NCBI RefSeq assembly: GCF_017592555.1
Contig: NZ_JAGFNS010000029.1
Coordinates: 1 to 64,000, forward strand
DNA: 64,000 nucleotides
From: Actinoplanes flavus
GTDB taxonomy: Bacteria; Actinomycetota; Actinomycetes; Mycobacteriales; Micromonosporaceae
Reading direction: 5' to 3'
The notes below the pieces were generated by a model that searched no databases, was not told where the DNA came from, and saw nothing but the letters and a program-made list of their open reading frames with translations. Shown here piece by piece: positions 45,515 through 53,811 of the stretch (the first letter of the stretch is position 1; the number at the start of each line of letters is the position of its first letter). The position numbers and the translations under genes were made by a program.

Positions 45515-45781
45515 TCACTCGAAAAGCGAGTGCTTGCGGCCACCCTCAGCGCGCGCACGTGCTCGACGGCGCAACTGGATCACGACGATGTCGCCGGCCG
45601 CGAACACCGCCCAGGCGGCCAGCAGCCAGCCCGGAATCGTCCAGCCCGCGCGGAAGAGCAGCACGGACAGGACGGTGCACACCACCAGACCGAACGAAGC
45701 CAGCACCAGCCTCAGGTTGAGAGGACTGTACGGCTCCTCGACCGTTCCGCGACGGCCCCGGGGTTGCGCTCCGATGGGCAT
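45515..45781 (-). CDS. Small two-helix membrane protein (DUF6343-like)
   Basis: 88 aa; ATG 45781, with a GTG one codon upstream. A Pro/Arg-rich head with SPLNLRLVLASFGLVVCTVLSVLLF, a second helix TIPGWLLAAWAVFAAGDIVVI, then a basic tail RRRARARAEGG. It resembles the actinobacterial DUF6343 family by layout; function unknown. Confidence 0.65.
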   Translation of the reverse strand: MPIGAQPRGRRGTVEEPYSPLNLRLVLASFGLVVCTVLSVLLFRAGWTIPGWLLAAWAVFAAGDIVVIQLRRRARARAEGGRKHSLFE

Positions 45782-45929
45782 CACGGCAATCTACCCAACC
45801 TCGCGGAAGCGGAAACACGAGTCCCCAGCGCAACACCAAGATCGAATTTTTTCTATATCGCTCGTCCGTTGTGGAGGACATGATGGAGGGCGGTCATCGA
45901 TTCACCATCGATTCGACACGGGAGGCGCC

Positions 45930-48116
45930 ATGTCCCAGCCGGAGCGCAAGCTCGGCACGTGGCCGATCTTCGTCATCGCGGTCTCCGCCATGACACCGCT
46001 CACCGTCGTGGCCGGCGCCCTGCCGCTGGGTTACGGCTCGGTCGGCGAGAAGGGCATTCCGGTGGCGTACATGCTGGTCGCCGCGGTGCTGGGGATCTTC
46101 ACGGTCGGGCTGGCCGCGATGGCGAGACATGTGCCCAACAGCGGCGCCTTCTACGCGTACGCGTCGATCGGTCTTTCCCGGCCGGCCGGCGTGGGCACCG
46201 CCTTCGTGGCGCTGCTCGCCTACAACGCGATGCAGATCGGTCTCTACGGCGCGTTCGGCGTGGCGGCGCACAACGCGTTCGCGATCTTCGGGCTGGAGAT
46301 CTCGTGGATCGTCTGGGCGCTGCTCGGCTGGGCCGTGATCGCCGCTCTCGGGCGCCTCGACATCGACCTCAACGCGCGGATCCTCACCGTTCTCGTCTGC
46401 GCCGAGGTGCTGGTCGTCCTGATCTTCGACGCGGCGATGATCGGCAATCCGGCCGGTGGCACGGTCACCTTCGACACCCTCAACCCCGTCCTGATCGCCA
46501 GCGCCGGCGGGGTGTCGCTGCTGGTCGCGGCGATCGCCGGCATGGTCGGGTTCGAAGCCCCGCTGGTGTACGCGGCGGAGGCCCGCGACCCACGCCGCAC
46601 CGTCGCCCGCGCCATCGGCCTGACCCTGCTGGTCGCGGCGGTGCTCTACGGCGGCACGGCCTGGGCCATGTCGGTCGCCGCCGGACCCGACCAGATCGTC
46701 GCGGTCGCCGGCGCGCACCTCAACGACCTGTTCTTCTTCCTGCCCGAACCCTACCTGCCGACGGTGCTGGTCGACCTCGGCCGGATCTTCTTCGCCACCA
46801 GCCTGTTCGCCGCGATGCTCGCCTTCCACCACACGGTCGCCCGCTACGGCCTGACCGTCGCTCGGGAGGGTGTCCTGCCGAGCGGCCTCGCGCGTACCCG
46901 TGACGGGGTGCCGGTCGGCGCCTCGCTCGCGCAATCCGTCCTGGCTCTCGCCGCCCTGCTGATCTTCGCGGTGGGAGTCTGGAACCCGACGATCGACCTG
47001 TTCCTCTTCGGTACCGTCTCCGGCGGTCTCGGCGTGCTCATCCTGATGACCATCGCCTCGATCGCGGTGGTCCGCTATTTCCGCCGCAACCCGCACGGCG
47101 AGACCACCTGGCGCCGGGCGGTGGCGCCGTGGATCGCGGCGGTGTTCCTGTCGATCGTGCTGCTGCTCAGCATCGCCTTCTTCAGCGAACTCCTGGACAG
47201 CGACAACATCCTCAAGATCTGGTCACCGACGCTGCTGTTCCTGGCCGCCTTGATCGGCGGCATCGTCTGGGGTCGCAAACTGCGTCAAAACCACCCCGAG
47301 GTGTACGCGGTGATCGGCACCGGACAGCCACCCCTGCCTCCCGGTGAGACCGTTCCGGCCGCCCCCACCGCCCACGAGCTGCGCACCGGCGAACCAGCCG
47401 CCCGGACCCCTGACGCCCCGCGCGACGGTGAGCAGGCCGCGGACGAAACCCCCACAGACGGGGTACGCGCGGCCGCGTCAACCATCGACGAAACCGACGG
47501 TGGACAGTCGCTGGACGACGGGCCGGCCCGCCAGGGTGAGTCGGTGGACGAACGCGAGGTGGGGGGCGATTCCGCCGACGATCCCTCCGGGGCAACGACC
47601 TCGACGGATCAGCCCGACGCCGGGGAGCCGCGAGTGGAGCCGGCCGCCGGGTCGGAGGCGCGGGCGGAGTCCGCCGAGGTGGAAGAACTGCGCGTGGAGC
47701 CGGCTGCCTCCTCGGAGCCGGTGGCGGAGAACGGTGCTACCCCGGCGGTGGCGCCACGGCCCGCCCCGCGGAAGCGGACTCCACAGAAACGGTCGGTGGC
47801 CGGATCCAGCGGATCCGCGGCTGACACGACCGCGGCCAAGCCGCCGCCTCGTCGATCGTCGCCACGCCCGACGACCTCCACGAGCGGCGGTGGCACCGGA
47901 GCCGCTGAACCAAGTTCCGCGGCCGAGCCGCCCTCGGGGAACGGGGCAGCCGATCCGGAGTCTGCGGTCCGGGCGCCGCGGGCGGTCCGGACACCGCCGG
48001 CCACAGGCGGTTCGGCTTCGAGGTCGCGCGGCACGCAGCGTCAGGCTCCTCGGCCGCGCGGATCACAGATGCCGGACGAATCTCCGGCGGTAGAGGACGC
48101 CGACGACGACCGCTGA
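45930..48116 (+). CDS. APC-family amino acid permease with long disordered C-terminal tail
   Basis: 728 aa, ATG after GGGAGG. About 12 membrane helices fill residues 10-460, with the APC signature SAMTPLTVVAGALPLGYG and MARHVPNSGAFYAYASIGL. The last about 255 residues are low-complexity, Glu/Ala/Pro/Thr-rich, with two similar EVEELRVEPAA-like units and a basic Arg/Pro end. Such a tail is unusual for APC carriers (about 480 aa); third-position GC bias continues through it, so it appears translated. Substrate unknown. Confidence 0.85.
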   Translation: MSQPERKLGTWPIFVIAVSAMTPLTVVAGALPLGYGSVGEKGIPVAYMLVAAVLGIFTVGLAAMARHVPNSGAFYAYASIGLSRPAGVGTAFVALLAYNAMQIGLYGAFGVAAHNAFAIFGLEISWIVWALLGWAVIAALGRLDIDLNARILTVLVCAEVLVVLIFDAAMIGNPAGGTVTFDTLNPVLIASAGGVSLLVAAIAGMVGFEAPLVYAAEARDPRRTVARAIGLTLLVAAVLYGGTAWAMSVAAGPDQIVAVAGAHLNDLFFFLPEPYLPTVLVDLGRIFFATSLFAAMLAFHHTVARYGLTVAREGVLPSGLARTRDGVPVGASLAQSVLALAALLIFAVGVWNPTIDLFLFGTVSGGLGVLILMTIASIAVVRYFRRNPHGETTWRRAVAPWIAAVFLSIVLLLSIAFFSELLDSDNILKIWSPTLLFLAALIGGIVWGRKLRQNHPEVYAVIGTGQPPLPPGETVPAAPTAHELRTGEPAARTPDAPRDGEQAADETPTDGVRAAASTIDETDGGQSLDDGPARQGESVDEREVGGDSADDPSGATTSTDQPDAGEPRVEPAAGSEARAESAEVEELRVEPAASSEPVAENGATPAVAPRPAPRKRTPQKRSVAGSSGSAADTTAAKPPPRRSSPRPTTSTSGGGTGAAEPSSAAEPPSGNGAADPESAVRAPRAVRTPPATGGSASRSRGTQRQAPRPRGSQMPDESPAVEDADDDR

Positions 48117-48696
48117 TCGATTGCCGGAGAGCTTCGCACGTCGAAGGCTGGGCGGGTGGCCACGGACCAAGCCAAGGGTGACCTATTGCCATGGGCTGAG
48201 GGTCTGGCGAGCCGGGTGTCGGTCGGGCCGGGACGCTGCGCAGGTGAAGCGGGTGCTGATCTACGCGGTGGAGCGGGTGTCGGCCGTGTGGGGGTGTTGC
48301 GTGGGCGAGGCTGGGTGCTGGTGGGGCGGTGTTGGCCGTGCGGGCGTGTTGCGCTGGTGAGGACGGTGCTGATCTACGCGGGGGAGCGGATGGCGGCGGG
48401 GCGGGGGCGGGGCTGGGTGCTGGTGGGGCGGTGTCGGCCGTGCGGGCATGTTGCGCGGGTGAGGTCGGGTGCTGGTGGACGGTGTCCGGCGGGCTAGGCG
48501 TGGCGCGTCGGTGAACGGGCGTTTGCGCGGCTTGGCCGGGGTGTGGGTCGAGGGTGCGCTGCGCGGGTGAGGAGGCGAGCGGGGCGCTGTGAGGCGCGGC
48601 GGTGGCGGGGGCGGGGCGTTGTGGTTGGGCGCGGAGCGCGTACCGGAAAGGGGGGTCGCTGAGGGCGACCCCCCACCTGGCCGGAGAAGGAGACGG
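48117..48696. repeat. Gene-free gap with a two-copy about 105-bp repeat
   Basis: GGTGCTGATCTACGCG occurs at 48252 and 48365, and a 53-bp block starting GCTGGGTGCTGGTGGGGCGG at 48310 and 48412, so about 105 bp is duplicated with a small length difference. The remainder is G-rich on the + strand. No coding frame is convincing. Both flanking genes end here (convergent). Confidence 0.8.
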
Positions 48697-49713
48697 CTAA
48701 TGCCCGGCGTGATGCTGGTCGGGGGCCGGGTGGGCGCGCAGGCTTCCGGCGTGGGCCTTGAGGGACGGGTCGCGACGGGATTTGATCAGGCTGGCGATCG
48801 TGGTGACGATCAGGATGCCGATGATGACGGCCAGCGAGGCGACGGTGCTCACCTCGGGGACCGACTCGCTGATGGACTCGTGGGCCCAGTGCAGGATCAG
48901 CTTGACGCCGATGAAGGCGAGGATCAGCGACAGGCCGGTCGACAGGTAGACCAGGCGGTCCAGTAGGCCCTTCACCAGGAAGTACAGCGCGCGCAGCCCG
49001 AGCAGGGCGAAGGCGTTGGCGACGAAGACGATGTACGCCTCCTCGGTGACGCCGAAGACCGCGGGGATGGAGTCCAGGGCGAACAGCAGGTCGGTGCCGC
49101 CGATGGCCAGCAGGACCAGGAAGAGGGGGGTGACCATCCGCTTCCCGTCGATGCGGGTGATCATCTTGCCTTCGACGTAGTGGTCGGTGACCGGGAGGAA
49201 GCGGCGCCCGGCGCGGACCAGGGCGTTGTCCTCGATGCTGGGATCCTCGTCGCGGTGGCGGAAGAGCTGGACGGCGGTGTAGAGCAGGATCAGGCCGAAG
49301 ATCAAAAACATGAACGAGAACATGCTGAGCAGGGCGGCGCCCAGCGCGATGAAGATCACCCGGAGGATCAGCGCGATGATGATCCCGAAGGTGAGCACCT
49401 TCTGCTGGTAGCGGTCGGGTACCGCGAACGTCGAAATGATGATCACGAAGACGAAGAGGTTGTCGACGGACAGGCTTTTCTCGACGATGTACCCGGCGAA
49501 GTACTGGGTGCCGTAATCCCAGCCGGCGATGCTTCCGAAGACGACACCGAACGCGATCGCGGCGGCGATGTAGAAGATTGACCAGGCGGCGGCCTCACGG
49601 AAGCCGACGACATGTGGACGAAGCACCCCGAGGATCAAATCGAGGGCGAGCAGGGCGACGATGACACCGATGGTGACGGTCCACCCGAGCGCGGAGACCT
49701 CAAGCATGCTCAT
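48697..49713 (-). CDS. TerC/Alx-family integral membrane protein
   Basis: 338 aa, ATG 49713. About eight membrane helices; family motifs FREAAAWSIFYIAAAIAFG, VEKSLSVDNLFVF, and FALDSIPAVFG with conserved acidic residues inside the membrane. TerC/Alx proteins are implicated in tellurite resistance and manganese export. The tail is basic and His-rich (PAPDQHHAGH). The start codon abuts a 7-bp hairpin with a UUCG loop. It lies 43 bp after the LigB-type dioxygenase gene and may be co-transcribed with it. Confidence 0.9.
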   Translation of the reverse strand: MSMLEVSALGWTVTIGVIVALLALDLILGVLRPHVVGFREAAAWSIFYIAAAIAFGVVFGSIAGWDYGTQYFAGYIVEKSLSVDNLFVFVIIISTFAVPDRYQQKVLTFGIIIALILRVIFIALGAALLSMFSFMFLIFGLILLYTAVQLFRHRDEDPSIEDNALVRAGRRFLPVTDHYVEGKMITRIDGKRMVTPLFLVLLAIGGTDLLFALDSIPAVFGVTEEAYIVFVANAFALLGLRALYFLVKGLLDRLVYLSTGLSLILAFIGVKLILHWAHESISESVPEVSTVASLAVIIGILIVTTIASLIKSRRDPSLKAHAGSLRAHPAPDQHHAGH

Positions 49714-49731
49714 AGGATCTCGAAAGATCCT
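49714..49731 (-). promoter_or_regulatory. Hairpin sequestering the terC ribosome-binding site
   Basis: In the mRNA: AGGAUCU, UUCG loop, AGAUCCU, then AUG. A perfect 7-bp stem with a UUCG tetraloop ends directly before the start codon, and the only Shine-Dalgarno-like word (AGGA) lies in its stem. This could gate terC translation. Confidence 0.6.
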
Positions 49732-49756
49732 GCAAGCACGCTGAGAAACGAGGGGA

Positions 49757-50524
49757 TCAGGCGACCTGGAAGGATCTCTTCGCCAGTCCCATCCAGAATC
49801 CGTCGATCGGTTGCTCGGGCGCCTGTGACGGATCCCCGGACGCGCCCAGGGTGAGGAACATCGGGGCGAAGTGCTCGATGGTCGGGTGGGCGTAGGGCAT
49901 GCCGGGGGCACGGTCGCGGAAGTCGGCGAGTTCGTCGACGGCGCCGCGGGCCAGGGTCTCGGCGGCCCAGGCGTCGAATTCCCGGGACCAGCCGGGTGCG
50001 GACGCCCCGGGGCGCCAGTCGCGCAGGAACGGCAGCCCGTGGGTGGTGAAGCCGGAACCGACGATGAGCACGCCCTCGTCGCGCAGCGGGGCCAGCCGGC
50101 GGCCGATGTCGAGCAGGCGGTCCGGTTCGAGGGTGGGCAGCGACATTTGGAGCACCGGGATGTCGGCGTCCGGATACATGACGGTAAGAGGAACATACGC
50201 ACCGTGATCGAGGCCGCGGTCGGTGCGGGCGACGGTCTCGGTGTCCGGCATCAGCGCGGCGACCTTGTCGGCGAGGTCGGGCGCGCCGGGGGCAGGATAC
50301 CGAACCTGGTAGTAGTGCGGCGCGAATCCGCCGAAGTCATACACCAACGGGACGGTCTCGGTGGCGCCCAGCATGAGCGGCGCGGACTCCCAATGTGCCG
50401 AGGCCATCAGGATCGCCTTCGGCTTCGGGAGGCCGGCGGCGACGTCGCGCAGCTGCGCCACCCAGGTGGGGTCGTCGACCAGTGGCGGGGCGCCGTGGCT
50501 GAGGAAGAGAGCGGGCATCCGCAC
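49757..50524 (-). CDS. LigB-type (DODA) class III extradiol dioxygenase
   Basis: 255 aa from GTG 50524 (GGAGG 5 bp upstream; an ATG two codons later also fits). Signature MPALFLSHGAPP with the first metal His, ASAHWESAPL with the second, and DRGLDHGAYVPL containing the later conserved His. Such enzymes open catechol-type rings (for example 4,5-DOPA) with non-heme Fe(II). No aromatic pathway genes are near. A 14-bp palindrome sits just upstream of the start. Confidence 0.88.
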   Translation of the reverse strand: MRMPALFLSHGAPPLVDDPTWVAQLRDVAAGLPKPKAILMASAHWESAPLMLGATETVPLVYDFGGFAPHYYQVRYPAPGAPDLADKVAALMPDTETVARTDRGLDHGAYVPLTVMYPDADIPVLQMSLPTLEPDRLLDIGRRLAPLRDEGVLIVGSGFTTHGLPFLRDWRPGASAPGWSREFDAWAAETLARGAVDELADFRDRAPGMPYAHPTIEHFAPMFLTLGASGDPSQAPEQPIDGFWMGLAKRSFQVA

Positions 50525-50534
50525 GATGACCTCC

Positions 50535-50548
50535 GTTGAAGCTTCAAC
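50535..50548. promoter_or_regulatory. 14-bp palindrome upstream of the dioxygenase
   Basis: GTTGAAGCTTCAAC, perfect, 11 bp before the GTG and overlapping the 5' side of the GGAGG region. Typical size for a MarR-type operator. No MarR gene is adjacent, so the regulator would act from elsewhere. Confidence 0.5.
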
Positions 50549-50607
50549 CTTTTCGACAACGCTACGCCGACTTATTTGATCCCGCAACTAGTTACCTAAC
50601 GTATCGA

Positions 50608-50876
50608 TTGACGTTTGAAGATTCATCGATATAGACGTCGTTCACAAATGGTCCGAGGTTTCTCGATCGTTAACTGAATTGCCTGACAGAAGGTGTGATC
50701 AACTCGGCCCTAAGTGGACTCGCGTTTTGTCCCTTATGGAAGTTGCGTTGATCGACGAGAGCTGGCAGGCTTCCAGCGTCGCGCAGCGGGGAGCGCTACG
50801 TAATTGCTTTCGTGAAGGTCACCTTCTCTCTCATGAGCGGGCACCCTCCCCAAACGCGTCGGAAGGAGAACCGGGA
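50608..50876 (+). promoter_or_regulatory. Promoter and long leader of the GPP34 operon
   Basis: TTGACG (50608-50613), 16-bp spacer, TATAGA (50630-50635) in an AT-richer segment. Transcription near 50642 would give a leader of about 235 nt before the GTG at 50877. The leader frame is open but lacks GC bias at third positions, so it is probably untranslated. It contains GAAGGT, C, ACCTTC (50814-50826), a hairpin-capable dyad. The region 50525-50607 holds only the divergent dioxygenase promoter. Confidence 0.55.
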
Positions 50877-51530
50877 GTGGCGTCGCCGCCGCAGCTACCC
50901 CCCGCGGATGATCTCTACCTCACCGCTCACGACACGATTCGCGGCAAGTCCCTGCTGTCACCGGCCACCCTCGGTCTCGGTCTCGGCGCGGCCCTGCTCG
51001 GCGAGCTGATGTTGTGGCGGCGGATCGACCTCGTGGAGACCGAGCTCGTCATCATCGACGACCGGCCGACCGGGGACGCCGCCAGCACCGCGGTGCTCGA
51101 GCAGATCCTGCGGGAGGCCGGCCAGCACGGCGTACGCAACTGGCTCGCCTACCTCTCCACCGGCATCGCCACCGACCTGGTCGAGCGCCGCCTGGCCCGG
51201 GCCGCCCTGATCAAACGGGTGGAGAAACGCGGACTGCTCGGCGGTACCAAGGTCTCCTTCGTGCCGGCCGACTCGATGACCGCGGGCTGGCCGGCCACCC
51301 GCATCCGTACCAAGGTCACCCGGGACGAGCACCTGGACGTGGCCGACCTGCTGTTGGCCGGCCTGATCCTGGCCACCGGCCTGGACCAGCACGTGCTGGC
51401 CACCCTCGACGCCCGGGACAGGGCGGCGCTGTTCGAGCAGTTCCGCAGGCTCTTCCCGGCGATGTTGCAACAACTCGTGTCGCAGGCCGAGGCGGCGGTG
51501 GGAGACGCCGTCATGGCCCGTCGTGCCTAA
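50877..51530 (+). CDS. GPP34 (GOLPH3-like) phosphoprotein
   Basis: 217 aa from GTG 50877, placed by GGAAGGAG (50861-50868) and by where the conserved text begins (LPPADDLYLTAHDTIRGKSLL). GOLPH3 motifs: LGAALLGELMLWRRIDLVETELVIID and LAYLSTGIATDLVERRLARAALIKRVEKRG. Eukaryotic GOLPH3 binds PI4P and glycosyltransferases; actinomycetes carry many paralogs of unclear role. First gene in a row with an APC permease and GNAT protein. Confidence 0.88.
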   Translation: MASPPQLPPADDLYLTAHDTIRGKSLLSPATLGLGLGAALLGELMLWRRIDLVETELVIIDDRPTGDAASTAVLEQILREAGQHGVRNWLAYLSTGIATDLVERRLARAALIKRVEKRGLLGGTKVSFVPADSMTAGWPATRIRTKVTRDEHLDVADLLLAGLILATGLDQHVLATLDARDRAALFEQFRRLFPAMLQQLVSQAEAAVGDAVMARRA

Positions 51531-51561
51531 CTCCAAACCCCCCTCACTTGTGGAGCCCCTC

Positions 51562-53067
51562 GTGTCAATATCCGGCACAAAACCCGCGGAAAGTCGCGTC
51601 TCCGATACGCTGGCCCGCGACCGCCTCGGCGTCGCCGCGGTCGTCTTCTTCGTCATGTCGGCGGCCGCCCCGCTCACCGTCGTGGCCGGCGTCGTTCCCA
51701 CCGGCCTCGCGGTCACCGGCCTGACCGGCATCGCCGTCGCCTTCCTGGCGGTCGCCGTGGTCCTGGCGATCTTCTCGGTCGGCTACGTGGCGATGGCCCG
51801 GCACATCTCCAACGCCGGCGCCTTCTACGCGTACGTCTCGCAGGGCCTCGGCCGCCCGCTCGGCGTCGGCGCCTCCTGGGTGGCGCTGCTCGCCTACAAC
51901 ATGTTCCAGGTCGCCTCGTACGGTGGTTTCGGCGCGATCGCCGAGCCCCTGTTCGCCGACTGGTTCGGCGTCAACGCCCCGTGGTGGGTGCTCGGCCTGG
52001 CCGCCTGGGCGCTGGTCGCCGTCCTCGGCGTACGCGACGTGGCCGTCAACGGCCGGGTGCTGGCCACCCTGCTGGTCGCCGAGATCCTGCTGACCGTGGT
52101 GTTCGCGGTCGCCGAGATCACCACCGACGGCTTCGCCGCCTCGAGCGCCCCGCTCGACCCGTCCACGCTGACCGGCGCGGGCGCCGGCGCACTGCTGGTC
52201 ATGGCGATCACCGGCTTCGTCGGCTTCGAGCAGTCGGTGGTGTTCAGCGAGGAGTCGCGCGACCCGCGGCGTACCGTCTCCCGGGCCACCTACATCGCGA
52301 TCGCGCTGATCGCCGTGCTCTACGCCTTCGCCTCCTGGGCGATGATCTCCGCGGCCGGCGCCGACAAGGTCGTCGACCGGGCCACCGCCGAGGGGCCGGA
52401 GCTGTTCTTCAACCTGGCCGCCGGCCCGCTCGGCGACACCGCCCTGCACCTGGGCCACGCGCTGTTCCTGACCTCGCTGATCGCGGCGATGATCTCGTTC
52501 CACAACATCATCTCGCGGTACATGTTCTCGCTCGGCCGCGAGGGCGTGCTGCCGCGCGTCTTCGGCAAGACCGTGCCCGGCACCGGCGCGCCGAAGAACG
52601 GCTCGCTGGCCCAGTCGGCGGTCGGCCTGGCGGTCATCGTGGTCTACGCCGTGATGGGCTGGGACCCGCTCGTGCAGCTCTTCTTCTGGGGCGGCACCGG
52701 CGGCGGCCTCGGCGTGCTGCTGCTGGTCACCCTCACCGCCTTCGCGGTGATCGGCTTCTTCGCCCGCCACCCGGAGGGCGAGGACCTCCTGCACCGGGTG
52801 ATCGCCCCGGTGATCGGCGCGGTACTGCTGCTGGTCGTGTCGTACCTGGCGATCGACAACATCGCCACGCTGCTCGGCGTCGAGCCCGGCAGCACCCCGG
52901 CGCTGGTGGTGCCGCTGTCCTTCGCGGTGCTCTTCGTGGCCGGCGTCCTGTGGGCCCTCTACCTGCGCGCCGCCCGGCCGCAGATCTACGCCGGCATCGG
53001 CCTGGGCGCCCGCAGCGCCGCCAACTCCGGCGGGTTCGCCGCCGCCCTGAACGAGGAGACCCGATGA
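51562..53067 (+). CDS. APC-family amino acid permease
   Basis: 501 aa from GTG 51562 (GGAG at 51552-51555); in-frame GTGs at 51523 (overlapping the GPP34 stop) and 51550 are alternatives. Twelve membrane helices; FFVMSAAAPLTVVAGVVPTG and MARHISNAGAFYAYVSQGLGRPLG. Paralogous to the other APC carrier in this window but with a normal short C-terminus. Coupled by ATGA to a GNAT acetyltransferase, which suggests import and acylation of the same amine or amino acid (inference). Confidence 0.9.
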   Translation: MSISGTKPAESRVSDTLARDRLGVAAVVFFVMSAAAPLTVVAGVVPTGLAVTGLTGIAVAFLAVAVVLAIFSVGYVAMARHISNAGAFYAYVSQGLGRPLGVGASWVALLAYNMFQVASYGGFGAIAEPLFADWFGVNAPWWVLGLAAWALVAVLGVRDVAVNGRVLATLLVAEILLTVVFAVAEITTDGFAASSAPLDPSTLTGAGAGALLVMAITGFVGFEQSVVFSEESRDPRRTVSRATYIAIALIAVLYAFASWAMISAAGADKVVDRATAEGPELFFNLAAGPLGDTALHLGHALFLTSLIAAMISFHNIISRYMFSLGREGVLPRVFGKTVPGTGAPKNGSLAQSAVGLAVIVVYAVMGWDPLVQLFFWGGTGGGLGVLLLVTLTAFAVIGFFARHPEGEDLLHRVIAPVIGAVLLLVVSYLAIDNIATLLGVEPGSTPALVVPLSFAVLFVAGVLWALYLRAARPQIYAGIGLGARSAANSGGFAAALNEETR

Positions 53068-53657
53068 CCGTCATCCGATCCGCCCGCCCGGACGAGATCC
53101 CCGCCGTCGGCGCGCTCGTCTCGCACTCGTTCAACGATCTGGCCGCCAACGCCTACCTGGTGCCGTCGCTGGCCGACCGGGAGCGGGTGATGGCCGACTT
53201 CTTCACCCTCTACACCGAGCACGCCCACGCCTACGGCCGGGTGGACGTGATCGACCACGAGGACGGCGGGCTGGCGGCCACCGCCGTCTGGTTCGACCGC
53301 GCCAACGAGCTGCCGGAGCCCCCGCGGTACGCCGAGCGCCTCCGGGAGCTGGCCGGTGAGTACCTGGAGCGGTTCGACGCCCTGGACGAGGTGTTCGACA
53401 AGAACCACCCGCACGAGGAGCACTGGCACCTGGCGTTCCTGGCGGTCCGCCCGTCGGAGCAGAGCCGGGGTCTCGGCGGGGCGCTGATGCGGCACACCCA
53501 CGAGAAGCTGGTGGCCGAGGGGTTGCCCGCCTACCTGGAGGCGACCAACGAGAACAACGTGCGGCTCTACCGGCGGCACGGCTACACGCCGATGACGCCG
53601 TTCGAGATCTACCTGCCGGACGGTACGCCGTTCTACCGCATGTGGCGAGCTGTCTGA
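53064..53657 (+). CDS. GNAT-family N-acetyltransferase
   Basis: 197 aa. Acetyl-CoA loop HLAFLAVRPSEQSRGLGGALMRH (R/Q-x-x-G-x-G/A equivalent QSRGLGG) and the NVRLYRRHGYTP motif at the C-terminus. Start overlaps the APC stop by ATGA. Terminator-like hairpin follows. Substrate unknown. Confidence 0.9.
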   Translation: MTVIRSARPDEIPAVGALVSHSFNDLAANAYLVPSLADRERVMADFFTLYTEHAHAYGRVDVIDHEDGGLAATAVWFDRANELPEPPRYAERLRELAGEYLERFDALDEVFDKNHPHEEHWHLAFLAVRPSEQSRGLGGALMRHTHEKLVAEGLPAYLEATNENNVRLYRRHGYTPMTPFEIYLPDGTPFYRMWRAV

Positions 53658-53665
53658 AAACGATT

Positions 53666-53709
53666 ACTCCTTGAGGGGCACGGGCCGGACGGCTCGTGCC
53701 CCTTGGAGT
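53666..53709. terminator. Hairpin terminator after the GNAT gene
   Basis: Main stem AGGGGCACG / CGTGCCCCT (53674-53682 with 53695-53703), extended inward through a G-U pair and GCC/GGC around a GGAC loop and outward by ACTCC/GGAGT. 9 bp after the stop codon; no long T-tract. Confidence 0.75.
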
Positions 53710-53710
53710 A

Positions 53711-53739
53711 TTGACGCGGCCGCACGAGCGTAATTACAT
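53711..53739 (+). promoter_or_regulatory. Candidate promoter of the inositol operon
   Basis: TTGACG (53711-53716), 17-bp spacer, TTACAT (53734-53739), about 70 bp before the iolB ATG. Assigned by sequence match only. Confidence 0.45.
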
Positions 53740-53811
53740 CGGAACCAGGTCCAACGCAGCGTTGCCGACCGGTCACCCGCCGCTGGAGCATCGCCGGCGG
53801 GAGGGGTGCGC

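Noticed and set aside
45516..45532. Terminator hairpin CACTCG / CGAGTG after the response regulator
   Set aside because: It lies inside the last codons of the convergent small membrane protein gene and has only 6 bp; not strong enough to call.
49690..49760. yybP-ykoY manganese riboswitch before terC
   Set aside because: Only 43 bp separates terC from the preceding gene, too short for that fold; just a small hairpin is present.
45930..53067. Two APC permeases as a recent segmental duplication
   Set aside because: Their DNA and protein sequences differ widely and flanking genes are unrelated; they are old paralogs.
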